The notes beneath the pieces were generated by a model that was given only the letters and a program-made list of their open reading frames with translations, was not told the origin of the DNA and searched no databases. A stretch of DNA of 64,000 nt from Stenotrophomonas africana (lineage in GTDB: Bacteria; Pseudomonadota; Gammaproteobacteria; Xanthomonadales; Xanthomonadaceae). The stretch spans positions 620,001 through 684,000 of the forward strand of contig NZ_JABEME010000001.1 of NCBI RefSeq assembly GCF_013004645.1, written 5' to 3'. Position numbers and translations under genes: made by a program. Below, piece by piece: positions 50,055 to 58,973 of the stretch (its first letter is position 1; each line of letters opens with the position of its first letter).

Positions 50055-50372
50055 ATGCGCATCGAAACGTTTGGCAAAGATGTCGAAGTCACCCCGGCCC
50101 TGCAGTCCTATGTAGAGGAGAAGCTGGCCCGGATCGGAAAGCACTTCGACCAGCACTGCGAAGCGCGGGTGACCCTCAAGCTGCAGAAGACCGAACACCA
50201 CGTCGACGCCAGCCTCAACATCCCCGGCCAGACCCTGCACGCCGAGGCCAATGCCCAGACCATGTATGCCGCGATCGACCTGCTTGCGGACAAGCTTGAC
50301 CGCCTGGTGATCAAGCACAAGGAGAAAAAACAGCAGCACGCGCCGCTGCCGGTGGGCGACAATGGTGGCTGA
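50055..50372 (+). CDS. hpf: ribosome hibernation-promoting factor (HPF/YfiA family)
   Basis: A 105-residue short-form HPF with the double-stranded RNA-binding-like fold: RIETFGKDVEVTPALQSYVEEKLARIGKHF and AEANAQTMYAAIDLLADKLDRLVIKHKEK. It binds the 30S decoding site and stabilises inactive ribosomes. Strong ribosome site AGGAGA. Placed directly after rpoN as usual. Confidence 0.94.
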   Translation: MRIETFGKDVEVTPALQSYVEEKLARIGKHFDQHCEARVTLKLQKTEHHVDASLNIPGQTLHAEANAQTMYAAIDLLADKLDRLVIKHKEKKQQHAPLPVGDNGG

Positions 50373-50393
50373 TCGCCACCGTTCCCCGCAGAC

Positions 50394-50846
50394 ATGCCCC
50401 TGACTGACCTCCTGGCGGCCGTGCAGACCCAGCTCTGCACGGCCACCGACCGCGACAGCGTCCTGCAGGCCGCCGCCGGGTTGCTGGCCTGCCGCCAGGC
50501 CAACGCCGAACAGATCTATCTGAACCTGTGCCAGCGCGAAGCGCTGGGCAGCACCGCGATCGGTCACGGCATCGCCATTCCCCACGGCCGCGCGCCAGCC
50601 CTGGACCGCCCGCGTGGTGCCCTGCTGCGGTTGGCCACCCCGGTCGACTTCGGTGGCGACGAGCCGGTGGACCTGGTGTTCGCAATGGCCGTCCCCGCCC
50701 ACTACACCCACCAGCACCTGATGCTGCTGTCCGAACTGGCCGAGCTGTTTTCCGCGCCGGACATCCGCCAGGCACTGCGCGCAGCCGGCGATGCCCGGGC
50801 GCTGCGCGAGGCGCTGGACATGACCCCACCTGCGAGTGCCGCATGA
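50394..50846 (+). CDS. ptsN: nitrogen-regulatory PTS EIIA component PtsN
   Basis: A 150-residue EIIA-Ntr. The phospho-acceptor is H64 in [10 protein letters not shown]. It relays phosphate state from EI and HPr to regulatory targets (potassium transport, stress) rather than to a sugar. Stop overlaps the hprK start (ATGA). Confidence 0.94.
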   Translation: MPLTDLLAAVQTQLCTATDRDSVLQAAAGLLACRQANAEQIYLNLCQREALGSTAIGHGIAIPHGRAPALDRPRGALLRLATPVDFGGDEPVDLVFAMAVPAHYTHQHLMLLSELAELFSAPDIRQALRAAGDARALREALDMTPPASAA

Positions 50847-51793
50847 ATACCAGCATCACCGCCCGTGAACTGTTCGAACAGCAGCGCGAGCGGCTGGGGC
50901 TGCGCTGGGCTGCCGGCAAGTCCGGCGAGAAGCGCGAACTGGAGGCCGGCAACACAGTCTCGCGGCGTCCGTCGCTGGCCGGCTATCTCAATGCGATCTA
51001 TCCCAACAAGGTGCAGATCCTGGGCACCGAAGAGCTGTCCTGGCTGGATGCGCTGGAACCACGCCAGCGTTGGGAGACCATCGAAAAGATCATGCAGTCG
51101 CACCCGCTGGCGCTGGTACTGACCCGCAACCAGGCCTGCCCGGAAGACCTGCGCGCCGCCGCGGATGAATCCGGCACGCCGCTGTGGCTGTCACCCAAGC
51201 GCGGCCACGAACTGCTCAACCATCTGTCCTACCACCTGGCCCGTACGCTGGCGCCGCGGGTCATCCTGCATGGCGTGTTCATGGAGATCTATTCCATCGG
51301 CGTGCTGATCACCGGCGAGGCCGGATCGGGCAAGAGCGAACTGGCGCTGGAGCTGCTCAGCCGCGGCCATCGCCTGGTCGCAGACGATGCCCCCGAATTC
51401 ACCCAGATCGCACCCGACGTACTCGACGGCACCTGCCCCGAGCTGCTGCAGGACCTGCTGGAAGTGCGCGGCCTGGGCGTGCTGAACGTGCGCGAGATGT
51501 TTGGCGACACGGCTGTAAAGAAGAACAAGTACCTTCGGCTGATCGTCCACCTGACCAAGCCGATGACCGAACCCACCCCGCATGGCTATGAGCGCCTGAC
51601 CGGCGACTCGGGCACCCGCCATGTGCTGGACCTGGATGTTCCGCTGATCACCCTGCCGGTGATGCCTGGCCGCAACCTGGCCGTGCTGACCGAAGCCGCC
51701 ACGCGCCTGCATATCCTGCGCACCAAGGGGATCGACCCGGCGGCGATGTTCATCGCCCGTCACAGCAACCTGCTGGAACGGCGAACGCCCTGA
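50843..51793 (+). CDS. hprK: HPr kinase/phosphorylase HprK
   Basis: A 316-residue HprK. Walker A GEAGSGKS is at 158-165 and the family signature [16 protein letters not shown] follows. It phosphorylates or dephosphorylates Ser46 of HPr. The HPr encoded at 53512 does have Ser46, so the pair is potentially functional here, as in other proteobacteria with a regulatory PTS. Confidence 0.95.
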   Translation: MNTSITARELFEQQRERLGLRWAAGKSGEKRELEAGNTVSRRPSLAGYLNAIYPNKVQILGTEELSWLDALEPRQRWETIEKIMQSHPLALVLTRNQACPEDLRAAADESGTPLWLSPKRGHELLNHLSYHLARTLAPRVILHGVFMEIYSIGVLITGEAGSGKSELALELLSRGHRLVADDAPEFTQIAPDVLDGTCPELLQDLLEVRGLGVLNVREMFGDTAVKKNKYLRLIVHLTKPMTEPTPHGYERLTGDSGTRHVLDLDVPLITLPVMPGRNLAVLTEAATRLHILRTKGIDPAAMFIARHSNLLERRTP

Positions 51794-51820
51794 TTCCCCT
51801 GTCCCCCGAAGAGCCTGTCC

Positions 51821-52705
51821 ATGAGCACCGCAACCCCCTCCGCCCCGACCCTGATCATCGTCAGCGGCCTGTCCGGCTCGGGTAAATCCGTCGCCCTGAA
51901 GACCTTCGAGGACCAGGACTACTACTGCTCGGACAACCTGCCGATCAATCTGCTGCCCGACTTCGTGCGCAGCCTGCTGGCCAACCATGACGGCAGCGCA
52001 CCACGCCGCCTGGCCGTAGGCATCGACGTTCGCGGCCAGTCCGACCTGAGCCAGCTGGGCAACTGGCGGCAGCTGGCCACCGATGCCGGCGTGGAAGTGA
52101 AGGTGCTGTTCTTCGAAGCCAGCGACGAGGCCGTGCTCAAGCGCTACGCCGATACCCGTCGCCGCCATCCGCTGAGCCAGCTGGGGCTGTCACTGCCCGA
52201 AGCGATCGCCCGCGAGCGCGAGCTGACCGCTCCGCTGCGCCGCGAGGCCGATGCGGTGATCGATACCAGCAACCTCAACGTGCACCAGTTGCGGCGACGG
52301 ATCATCACCGAGTTCGCGTTGGACCACGCCACGCGCCTTTCGCTGCTGTTCGAATCGTTCGCGTACAAGCGGGGCGTGCCGGCCGAGGCGGACTTCGTGT
52401 TCGATGCGCGCGTGCTGCCCAATCCGCACTGGGACCCGGACCTGCGCGCGCTGAGCGGCCGTGAGCCCGGCGTGCGCGATTACCTGGAAGCGCAACCGGA
52501 CGTGCAGCGCTACCTGGCCCAGCTGATGGATTTCCTCGATACCTGGCTGCCGAAGCTGGGTGATGGCACCCGCAGCTACGTGACCGTGGCCTTTGGCTGC
52601 ACCGGCGGCAAGCATCGCTCGGTGTTCCTGGCCGAGCGCATGGCCCGGCATGCCCGCGAGATGGGCTGGGAAGACGTGGCGACGTATCACCGCGAACAGG
52701 ATTGA
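51821..52705 (+). CDS. rapZ: RNase adapter protein RapZ
   Basis: A 294-residue P-loop protein. Walker A GLSGSGKS is at 16-23; the C-terminal RNA-binding domain has [20 protein letters not shown]. In E. coli RapZ guides RNase E to GlmZ sRNA and so sets glucosamine-6-P synthase level; the sRNA partner here is not evident. Confidence 0.95.
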   Translation: MSTATPSAPTLIIVSGLSGSGKSVALKTFEDQDYYCSDNLPINLLPDFVRSLLANHDGSAPRRLAVGIDVRGQSDLSQLGNWRQLATDAGVEVKVLFFEASDEAVLKRYADTRRRHPLSQLGLSLPEAIARERELTAPLRREADAVIDTSNLNVHQLRRRIITEFALDHATRLSLLFESFAYKRGVPAEADFVFDARVLPNPHWDPDLRALSGREPGVRDYLEAQPDVQRYLAQLMDFLDTWLPKLGDGTRSYVTVAFGCTGGKHRSVFLAERMARHAREMGWEDVATYHREQD

Positions 52706-52740
52706 GAGAGTCGGCGCCGGGCTGCGCCCGGCACCCGCCG

Positions 52741-52790
52741 GTAGTGCCGGCCGCTGGCCGGCAACAGCAACAGCAACAGCAACAGCAAAA
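52741..52790 (+). repeat. REP palindrome followed by hexanucleotide microsatellite
   Basis: 52741-52763 is a GTAGTGCCGGCC-class REP. It runs directly into GCAACA/GCAACAG-type tandem units (about four and a half copies, 52761-52790), ending AAAAGC. Confidence 0.7.
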
Positions 52791-52807
52791 GCGGCATTAC
52801 GTGGGAT

Positions 52808-52911
52808 GGCGGGGCGATGTGGGCAGGCAGGACACGCCGTGAACCCCTCCCTGGGGGCTCGATGGCGCCATCCATGGCGCCAACGGTCCTGCCTACCCAC
52901 ACCGCCCCGCC
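52808..52911 (+). repeat. 104-bp long-hairpin repeat, copy C
   Basis: Arms 52808-52833 and 52886-52911 pair at 24 of 26 positions; the inner palindrome is TGGCGCCATCCATGGCGCCA. Followed by TCTGACAGATTCCGTG. Gapless 104-base alignment with copies A and B. Lies in the 421-base gap between rapZ and the EIIA gene, which otherwise holds only REP palindromes. Confidence 0.8.
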
Positions 52912-52934
52912 TCTGACAGATTCCGTGTGCTGTT

Positions 52935-52980
52935 GGTGGGTGTCGACCTTGGTCGACACGATCCACGCCATGCGTGGATG
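52935..52980. repeat. two adjacent REP-type palindromes
   Basis: 52935-52959 (GGTGGGTGTCGACC/GGTCGACAC) and 52960-52980 (GATCCACGC/GCGTGGATG). The pair is the mirror image of the arrangement at 34691-34740. Confidence 0.7.
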
Positions 52981-53126
52981 AATCTCTGCCAGGCATCGAA
53001 AAACGGATGGGGTCGAATCTCTTCTCCAACGGAAAAGGGCTCCCACGCGAGCAACACTGAATACGGGACACAGTACCCCTCATCTGCTGCTATCGCCAAT
53101 TCACCTTGACCTGTTAACGTGCAGTA

Positions 53127-53519
53127 ATGACCTGTGGCATTCTCCTCGTAACACATCCTGGGGTCGGGACCGCCCTGCTTGACGTGGCGACCCGGCTCCT
53201 GCGGCAGTTGCCGCTGAAAACAGAAGCTTTCGAAGTACCGTTCGACGCAGACCTGGACGCCCTGCTTCCGCTCGCCTCGGCCGCCCTGCGGCGGGTCGAT
53301 GGCGGGGAAGGCGTGCTGATCCTGACCGACCTGTACGGTGCCAGCCCCGCCAACCTTGCCGGGCAGCTGGCCCGGCTGGGGACCCCGGTTCGCCGGGTGT
53401 CGGCGCTGAGCCTGCCGATGTTGCTGCGGGTGATGAATTATCCGGAACAGGGACTGGATCAACTGCCCGCCACAGCCGCGGCGGGTACCCGTAATGGAGC
53501 GATAGTCGACGATGCTTGA
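53127..53519 (+). CDS. PTS EIIA component, mannose family
   Basis: A 130-residue EIIA-Man-type domain: GILLVTHPGVG with phospho-His H10, VLILTDLYGASPANLAG. No IIB, IIC or IID is encoded nearby, so a regulatory role is likely, as for the orphan EIIA of alpha- and gammaproteobacterial hprK-ptsH clusters. Overlaps ptsH by eight bases. Confidence 0.92.
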   Translation: MTCGILLVTHPGVGTALLDVATRLLRQLPLKTEAFEVPFDADLDALLPLASAALRRVDGGEGVLILTDLYGASPANLAGQLARLGTPVRRVSALSLPMLLRVMNYPEQGLDQLPATAAAGTRNGAIVDDA

Positions 53520-53781
53520 ACGAGAACTCACCGTCAGCAACCGCCTGGGCCTGCATGCCCGGGCCACCGCCAAGCTGGTGCAGACCCTGGCGCCGTTCCG
53601 CTGCAACGTGACCATGGCCGCCAAGGGCCGTGAGATCAACGCCAAGAGCATCATGGGCGTGATGCTGCTGGCCGCGGGCCAGGGTACTCCGGTCACGGTG
53701 CGTATCAACGGCGAGGACGAAGCTGCCGCGATGGAGGCGGTGGTCGGCCTGTTCGAGCGCCGCTTCGACGAGGACAACTGA
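53512..53781 (+). CDS. ptsH: phosphocarrier protein HPr
   Basis: An 89-residue HPr. The EI-dependent site is H15 in NRLGLHARATAKLV and the HprK site is S46 in AKSIMGVMLLA. Both are present, so HPr can carry two kinds of phosphate. Translated from inside the EIIA gene end; two bases separate it from ptsI. Confidence 0.96.
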   Translation: MLERELTVSNRLGLHARATAKLVQTLAPFRCNVTMAAKGREINAKSIMGVMLLAAGQGTPVTVRINGEDEAAAMEAVVGLFERRFDEDN

Positions 53782-53783
53782 GC

Positions 53784-55553
53784 GTGCCACGCGCACGCGC
53801 CGGCCAGGTCAGTTCCGGCCAACGGCCGGTACAGCTGCTGGCCGGCCATGGTGCGGCCCGTGGCACCGCGATGGGCCGGGCCCGCGTACGCCTGCCACAT
53901 GCGCTTGAAGTCGCCGAACAACGCGTCGCTGCGCACCAGGTCGAAGCCGAACTGGCCCGCCTGCATCGAGCGGTGGATGCCGCACGCATGGAAATGCACG
54001 AGCTGCGACAACGCCTGCAGGGTGCACTGAACCAGGAAGTGGGCGAGTTCCTCGACCTGCATGCGCTGCTGCTGGACGATCCCGAACTGCTGTTCGGGCT
54101 GGACGAGCTGATCCGCAGTGGCCCCTACAGTGCCGGCTATGCACTGCGTCTGCAGCGTGACCGCCTGGCCAAGGTCTTCGATGGCATGGACGATGCCTAT
54201 CTGAAGAGCCGCATGGACGATCTCGATCATGTGATCGGCCGCATCCACGCCTTCCTGCAGCCCGAGCGGCCGCCAGCCGTGAAAGGCCTGGCGGGCGAAA
54301 TCCTGGTCTGCGACAACATCGCGCCCTCCGAACTGGCGCAACTGCAGACGCAGGGGGTGGTCGGCATCGTCACCGCTGCTGGCAGCGCGCTGTCGCACAG
54401 CGCGATCCTGGCGCGCAGCCTGCACCTGCCCTTGATCGTCAACGTGCCGCAGCTGCTCAGCCGCATCGCCGATGGCGACGTGCTGATCATCGACGGCGCC
54501 GACGGCAGCATCACCGCCAACCCGCAGGCTGACAACCTGCGTGACTACCGCGCGCGCCTGAAAGAGCATGCGCGCGAGCAGCGCGAGCTCGGCCGCCTGC
54601 GCAGCAAACCCAGCCGCACCCGCGACCAGGTCGACATCGCCCTGCTGGCCAATGCCGAATCGCTGGAGGACGTCACCCAGGCGCATGCGCTGGGCGCGCA
54701 GGGACTGGGCCTGTACCGCACCGAATTCCTGTTCCTGCAGCGCAACGAGCTGCCGGACGAAGAAGAACAGTTCCAGACCTACCGCGATGCCGCGTTGGGC
54801 ATGAGCGGGCGGCCGGTCACCATCCGCACGCTCGATCTGGGCGCGGACAAGGCCGACCGTACCGGCCTGACCCTGAGCAACGAAGAGAACCCGGCGCTGG
54901 GCCTGCGCGGTGTACGCCTGTCGCTGGCGCGGCCGAAAGTGGCTGACACCCAGCTGCGCGCGATCCTGCGTGCCTCGGCCTACGGCAAACTGCGCGTGCT
55001 GGTGCCGATGGTCAGCACCCGCGAAGAGTTGCTGGCGGTGCGTCGGCGCATGCTCAAGTTGACCGAACAGCTGCGCGGCGAAGGCCACATGGTGTCCGAC
55101 CACGTGCCACTGGGCGCGATGATCGAGGTTCCGGCCGCCGCGCTGGCGCTGGAGAGCTTCATCGACCTGGTCGACTTCCTGTCGATCGGCACCAACGACC
55201 TGGTGCAGTACCTGCTGGCCGCCGATCGCAACAACGAAGCACTGGGCGAACTGTATTCGCCACTGCACCCGGCCGTGCTGCGCCTGCTGCAGATGGTGAT
55301 CGAGACCGGCGCACGTCATCGCATCCCGGTGGCGGTCTGCGGCGAAATCGCGGGTGACGCAAGGATGACCCCGCTGCTGCTGGCGCTGGGCCTGACCGAG
55401 TTCAGCCTGCACCCGGGCACGCTGCTGGAAGTGCGCCGGGCCGTCCGCGACGCCGACCTGGGTGCCCTGCGCGCCCGCGCACCGAAGCTGCTGGCCGCAC
55501 GCGACCGCCGCGCCATCGAGCGCTGGCTGGCGCTGGTGGCGGATACGCCCTGA
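53784..55553 (+). CDS. ptsI: phosphoenolpyruvate-protein phosphotransferase (EI)
   Basis: A 589-residue EI without GAF domain. The N-terminal phospho-His is H205 in GSALSHSAILARSL (usually GGRTSHSAI, a mild variant). The PEP barrel has QGLGLYRTEFLFL, LDLGADK, IEVPAAALALESF, SIGTNDLVQYLLAADR and the active Cys in VAVCGEIAGD. GTG start two bases after ptsH. Confidence 0.95.
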   Translation: MPRARAGQVSSGQRPVQLLAGHGAARGTAMGRARVRLPHALEVAEQRVAAHQVEAELARLHRAVDAARMEMHELRQRLQGALNQEVGEFLDLHALLLDDPELLFGLDELIRSGPYSAGYALRLQRDRLAKVFDGMDDAYLKSRMDDLDHVIGRIHAFLQPERPPAVKGLAGEILVCDNIAPSELAQLQTQGVVGIVTAAGSALSHSAILARSLHLPLIVNVPQLLSRIADGDVLIIDGADGSITANPQADNLRDYRARLKEHAREQRELGRLRSKPSRTRDQVDIALLANAESLEDVTQAHALGAQGLGLYRTEFLFLQRNELPDEEEQFQTYRDAALGMSGRPVTIRTLDLGADKADRTGLTLSNEENPALGLRGVRLSLARPKVADTQLRAILRASAYGKLRVLVPMVSTREELLAVRRRMLKLTEQLRGEGHMVSDHVPLGAMIEVPAAALALESFIDLVDFLSIGTNDLVQYLLAADRNNEALGELYSPLHPAVLRLLQMVIETGARHRIPVAVCGEIAGDARMTPLLLALGLTEFSLHPGTLLEVRRAVRDADLGALRARAPKLLAARDRRAIERWLALVADTP

Positions 55554-55686
55554 GCGCCAAGGGTGGTGCCGGCCGCCACCCGGCGGCTATGCGTTGAAAC
55601 ATCCCCTTGCGATAATGACGCGCTGAACACCCCTGTTGCCGCATCCTTGCCGGGATCGCGGCTTTTCTTATCCCGCGGGAGCTGCG

Positions 55687-57048
55687 ATGGCTGAAGCTGT
55701 ACGCCACGACAAGACTGCGCGCCAACTGCGGATGCTGTCCGATGCACTGGACAGCGGTCGGCTGGGCCCGGTGCGTCGCCTGGTCAACACCCTGGCGCCG
55801 GCCGAAATCGGCAACCTGCTCGAATCGCTGCCGCCGGGCAAGCGTGCCATCGTGTGGGGCTTGGTCGACCCGGAAGACGACGGCGAAGTGCTGGTCCACG
55901 TCGGCGAGGAAGTGCGCGAAAGCCTGCTGGCCGACATGGACCCGGACGAGATCATCGCCGCGGTCGAAGACCTGGACATCGACGATCTGGCCGACCTGGT
56001 CGAAGACCTGCCGGATACGGTCATCGACGAAGTCCTCAAGTCGATGGACCGCGAGAACCGCGAGCGCCTCGAACAGGTACTGTCCTATCCCGAGGACAGT
56101 GCCGGCCGCCTGATGAACCCGGACGTGGTGACCGTGCGCGCCGACGTCAACGTCGACGTGGTGCTGCGCTACCTGCGCCTGCGCGGCGAACTTCCGGACC
56201 ACACCGACCACCTGTTCGTGGTCAGCCGCCGCCACCAGTACCTGGGCCGCGTCTCGCTGGCCGCGCTGGTCACCCATGAAGACACCACGCCGATCAACCG
56301 CCTGATCGACGACGAGCAGCCGGCCATCGACGTGGGCGAGAGCGACCAGGAAGTGGCGCGGCAGTTCTCCGACCACGACTGGATCTCCGCGCCGGTGGTG
56401 GACGACAACAACATCCTGATCGGCCGCATCACCATCGATGACGTGGTGGACATCATCCGCGGCCAGGCCGAGCACCAGGCGCTGGGCGCCGCCGGCCTGG
56501 ACGAGGACGAGGATCTGTTCAGCCCGGTCTGGCGCGCCATGCGCCGGCGCCTGATGTGGCTGTCGGTGAACCTGTGCACCGCCTTCCTGGCCTCCAGCGT
56601 GGTCGGCCACTTCGAAGGCACCATCGACAAGCTGGTCGCGCTGGCCGTGCTGATGCCGATCGTCGCCGGCCTCGGCGGCAATGCGGGCACCCAGGTGCTG
56701 GCGCTGATGGTGCGCGGCCTGGCACTGGGCCAGGTGGGCGCGTCCAACGCGCGCACGCTGCTGTGGAAGGAAGTTCGGGTCGCCTTGTTGAACGGCGTGA
56801 TGCTCGGTTCCGTGCTGGGGCTGATCGTGCTGGCCTGGTTCCACTCGCCCGGGCTGTCGGCGGTGATCGCCATCGCGCTGACCTGCAATCTGCTGTTCGC
56901 AGCACTGGCCGGCGTGCTGGTGCCGCTCACACTGAAACGCTTCGGCTTCGACCCGGCACTGGCCAGTGGCATCTTCCTGACCGCCGTAACCGACTCGATG
57001 GGCTTCTTCACTTTCCTCGGCCTGGCCACCCTGGTCCTGCTGCACTGA
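55687..57048 (+). CDS. mgtE: magnesium transporter MgtE
   Basis: A 453-residue MgtE: cytosolic N domain with acidic helices (about 1-125, DDLADLVEDLPD), two CBS domains (about 130-255) and five C-terminal helices (FLASSVVGHFEG, VLMPIVAGLGGNAGTQVLAL, GSVLGLIVLAWFHSPG, LTAVTDSMGFFTFLGLATLVLL-type end). GGNAGTQ lines the Mg2+ pore. Start at 55687 with GGGAG six bases before. No M-box could be recognised in the 133-base leader. Confidence 0.95.
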   Translation: MAEAVRHDKTARQLRMLSDALDSGRLGPVRRLVNTLAPAEIGNLLESLPPGKRAIVWGLVDPEDDGEVLVHVGEEVRESLLADMDPDEIIAAVEDLDIDDLADLVEDLPDTVIDEVLKSMDRENRERLEQVLSYPEDSAGRLMNPDVVTVRADVNVDVVLRYLRLRGELPDHTDHLFVVSRRHQYLGRVSLAALVTHEDTTPINRLIDDEQPAIDVGESDQEVARQFSDHDWISAPVVDDNNILIGRITIDDVVDIIRGQAEHQALGAAGLDEDEDLFSPVWRAMRRRLMWLSVNLCTAFLASSVVGHFEGTIDKLVALAVLMPIVAGLGGNAGTQVLALMVRGLALGQVGASNARTLLWKEVRVALLNGVMLGSVLGLIVLAWFHSPGLSAVIAIALTCNLLFAALAGVLVPLTLKRFGFDPALASGIFLTAVTDSMGFFTFLGLATLVLLH

Positions 57049-57111
57049 TTGCTGCGGGGTCGGATTCCTGCGACGCAGGGCTCCGACCCACCTTTATTCC
57101 TAGAACATCCC

Positions 57112-57378
57112 ATGGCAACAACGATCGAAAACTACTTCCAGCCCGGCTGGCGCGACCAGCAGCACACCTGCCCGGCCTGCGAATGGAAGGGCTGCTCGCG
57201 CGCCATGGTGATGGAGCTGGACGAGGATGCCACCGAGTACGACTGCCCGGTCTGTGAGAACCCGATGCTGGTGGTTCTGCATCCGGACATGACGCAGGTG
57301 CAGGCAGCTGCGGCCGAAGGCAACGCCGAGGCGCAGGAGCAGTTGGACATCATCGCCAGTTTTCCGCGCCCGCAGTGA
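57112..57378 (+). CDS. small zinc-ribbon protein
   Basis: An 88-residue soluble protein with two CPxC knuckles: TCPACEWKGC near 19 and YDCPVCENP near 43, spacing typical of a structural zinc ribbon. The C-terminal third is Ala/Glu/Gln-rich helix. No family recognised; RNA, DNA or protein binding are all possible. Start at the ATG 57112. Confidence 0.75.
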   Translation: MATTIENYFQPGWRDQQHTCPACEWKGCSRAMVMELDEDATEYDCPVCENPMLVVLHPDMTQVQAAAAEGNAEAQEQLDIIASFPRPQ

Positions 57379-57449
57379 CGCAGCGCATGATGCCGTGTTG
57401 ACCCGCGGCGGACTAGGATGCAGGTGACCCTGCCGCCCCAGGAAATCCC

Positions 57450-58247
57450 ATGGTCCGTTCGATGTCGCGCTGGCTGCCGCTGCTGGCCTTTCTGATGATG
57501 ACCGGTTGCACCTCGCTGCCGGACAGCGCGCGCGGGCGCTTCGAAGCCCGCGCGGTGAAGGTGGAGGGGGAGACTGCCTACTACCAGGTGTTCATTCCGG
57601 CCGGCGTTGAGGCCACCGCTCCCACCAAACTCCCGGTCATCCTGTTCCTGCACGGCTCCGGCGAACGCGGCGCCGATGGCGTCAAGCAGACCCACGCCGG
57701 GCTGGGGCCTTACCTGCGCGCGCATCCCGATTTCCCCGCCCTGGTGGTGTTCCCGCAGGTGCCGGGCCACGAGGAATGGAGCGGCCGCAACAACCGTGCG
57801 GCAGTAGCCGCGCTGGACGCGACCATCGCCGAATTCGGCGCCGATCCGGCACGGCAGTACCTGACCGGCATGTCGATGGGCGGCTATGGCAGCTGGAACA
57901 TCGCGCTGGATGATCCGCACCGCTTTGCCGCGATTGTCCCCGTGTGCGGCGCGGTACTTGCACCACGCGCGAAGCGCCCGACCCTGTTCGTCGAGCAGGT
58001 CGCTCAGGAGGCCGACCCGTATACAGTGATCGCCAAGCGACTGCAGCACACGCCGATCTGGATCTTCCACGGCGCACTGGACGACGTGGTACCACCGGAA
58101 GACGACCGCAGGCTGCACGCCGCATTCCAGAGCGCCGCTGCACGCGACGTGCGCTACACCGAATACCCGGAAGGCAACCACAACGCCTGGGACGCCACCT
58201 ACGCCGACCCCGCAATGTGGGAATGGCTGTTCGCGCAGAAGCGCTGA
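57450..58247 (+). CDS. lipoprotein alpha/beta hydrolase (esterase/peptidase-like)
   Basis: A 265-residue predicted lipoprotein: lipobox MTGC with Cys20. The hydrolase triad is S142 in GMSMGG, Asp in ALDDVVPPEDD and His in EGNHNAWD; the oxyanion HG is in LFLHGSGERG. It resembles PHB depolymerase/feruloyl-esterase-like and prolyl-oligopeptidase-like proteins of the envelope. The substrate is unknown. Confidence 0.88.
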   Translation: MVRSMSRWLPLLAFLMMTGCTSLPDSARGRFEARAVKVEGETAYYQVFIPAGVEATAPTKLPVILFLHGSGERGADGVKQTHAGLGPYLRAHPDFPALVVFPQVPGHEEWSGRNNRAAVAALDATIAEFGADPARQYLTGMSMGGYGSWNIALDDPHRFAAIVPVCGAVLAPRAKRPTLFVEQVAQEADPYTVIAKRLQHTPIWIFHGALDDVVPPEDDRRLHAAFQSAAARDVRYTEYPEGNHNAWDATYADPAMWEWLFAQKR

Positions 58248-58292
58248 GCCACAGCTTCTGGTAGTTGACCACCAAGGTTGGAGCCTGCTTTC

Positions 58293-58317
58293 GGTGGGTG
58301 CCAACCTTGGTTGGCAC
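58293..58317. repeat. RAYT-linked palindrome
   Basis: GGTGGGTGCCAACC-TT-GGTTGGCAC, overlapping the 3' end of the RAYT gene by one base. Inverted partner of the units at 58875-58967 on the other side of the gene. A degenerate relative lies at 58261-58285. Confidence 0.75.
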
Positions 58318-58832
58318 TATCTATCCGCCCCCATGAACTCCACCTTGTCACAGGAACCTTCGAGTTCCCACTCACACCACGCATGCGGGTACTCGCCAAG
58401 CTGCGTTGCCAGCCCTGCCCTGATCGGATTCGCCATCACATACATTGCGTGCCGGAACAGCGATTCATCAGAGCGGATCGCGTGATCGTGGTAACAGGAC
58501 TGCCAGAAGCGCCCCACCCTGCCCAGTACCCGGTTTGCGTGCACGGCCGTACGCGACTTGAAGCGCTTCATGACAACATCGAGCGATGCCGCGCGCAGTT
58601 GCATCAACCAGTGGACGTGATCCGGCATGACCACGTAGGCGATCGAATGGGTCAGACCTCCCAGATCCAGACGCTGGAACTCCTGCATGGCGGTAACCGC
58701 AACGGTGTCATTGGCGAACAGTGCCGCCCGGCCATGCACGTTCGTCGTGAGGATGTAGCTCTGGCCGATACTGGAATGACGGCCTAGCAGGAGGCGGGTG
58801 CTGTTCATGCAGAAGAGCATGGGGGGGCGCAT
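58317..58832 (-). CDS. REP-associated tyrosine transposase (RAYT, Y1_Tnp family)
   Basis: A 171-residue Y1/HUH transposase. The HUH pair is H72-V-H74 in VMPDHVHWL; the catalytic tyrosine is Y114 in QSCYHDHAIR; YVMANPIRAGL is the conserved helix. RAYTs nick single-stranded REP palindromes and are thought to spread them. It is flanked on both sides by GGTGGGTGCCAACC palindromes, presumably its substrates. Start at 58832 with AGGGAA before; ATGs at 58820 and 58808 are alternatives. Confidence 0.92.
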   Translation of the reverse strand: MRPPMLFCMNSTRLLLGRHSSIGQSYILTTNVHGRAALFANDTVAVTAMQEFQRLDLGGLTHSIAYVVMPDHVHWLMQLRAASLDVVMKRFKSRTAVHANRVLGRVGRFWQSCYHDHAIRSDESLFRHAMYVMANPIRAGLATQLGEYPHAWCEWELEGSCDKVEFMGADR

Positions 58833-58874
58833 GTTCCCTGAACATAGGGAAATCACCTTCGCCCGAGTAGGCCA

Positions 58875-58967
58875 GTGCCAACCAAGGTTGGCACCCACCA
58901 CAGCAGCAATACCAACCAGGTTGGCACCTACCACACCAGCAATACCAACCAAGGTTGGTACCCACCA
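58875..58967. repeat. three tandem copies of the RAYT-linked palindrome
   Basis: Units of about 34-35 bases: (G)CCAACCAAGGTTGG(C) core plus a CACCCACCACAGCAGCAAT-like tail. The first is at 58877, the second at 58911 (one base shorter in the core), the third at 58945. They end eight bases before the 3' end of pyrB, so they may form its terminator region. Confidence 0.8.
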
Positions 58968-58973
58968 GAGCGA

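Noticed and set aside
55554-55686. M-box magnesium riboswitch before mgtE
   Set aside because: Leader is only 133 bases and I cannot find the conserved helices; only short GC-rich hairpins are visible.
58875-58967. Possible CRISPR array
   Set aside because: Only three units, palindromic cores, near-identical spacers and no cas genes; fits RAYT-linked repeats.
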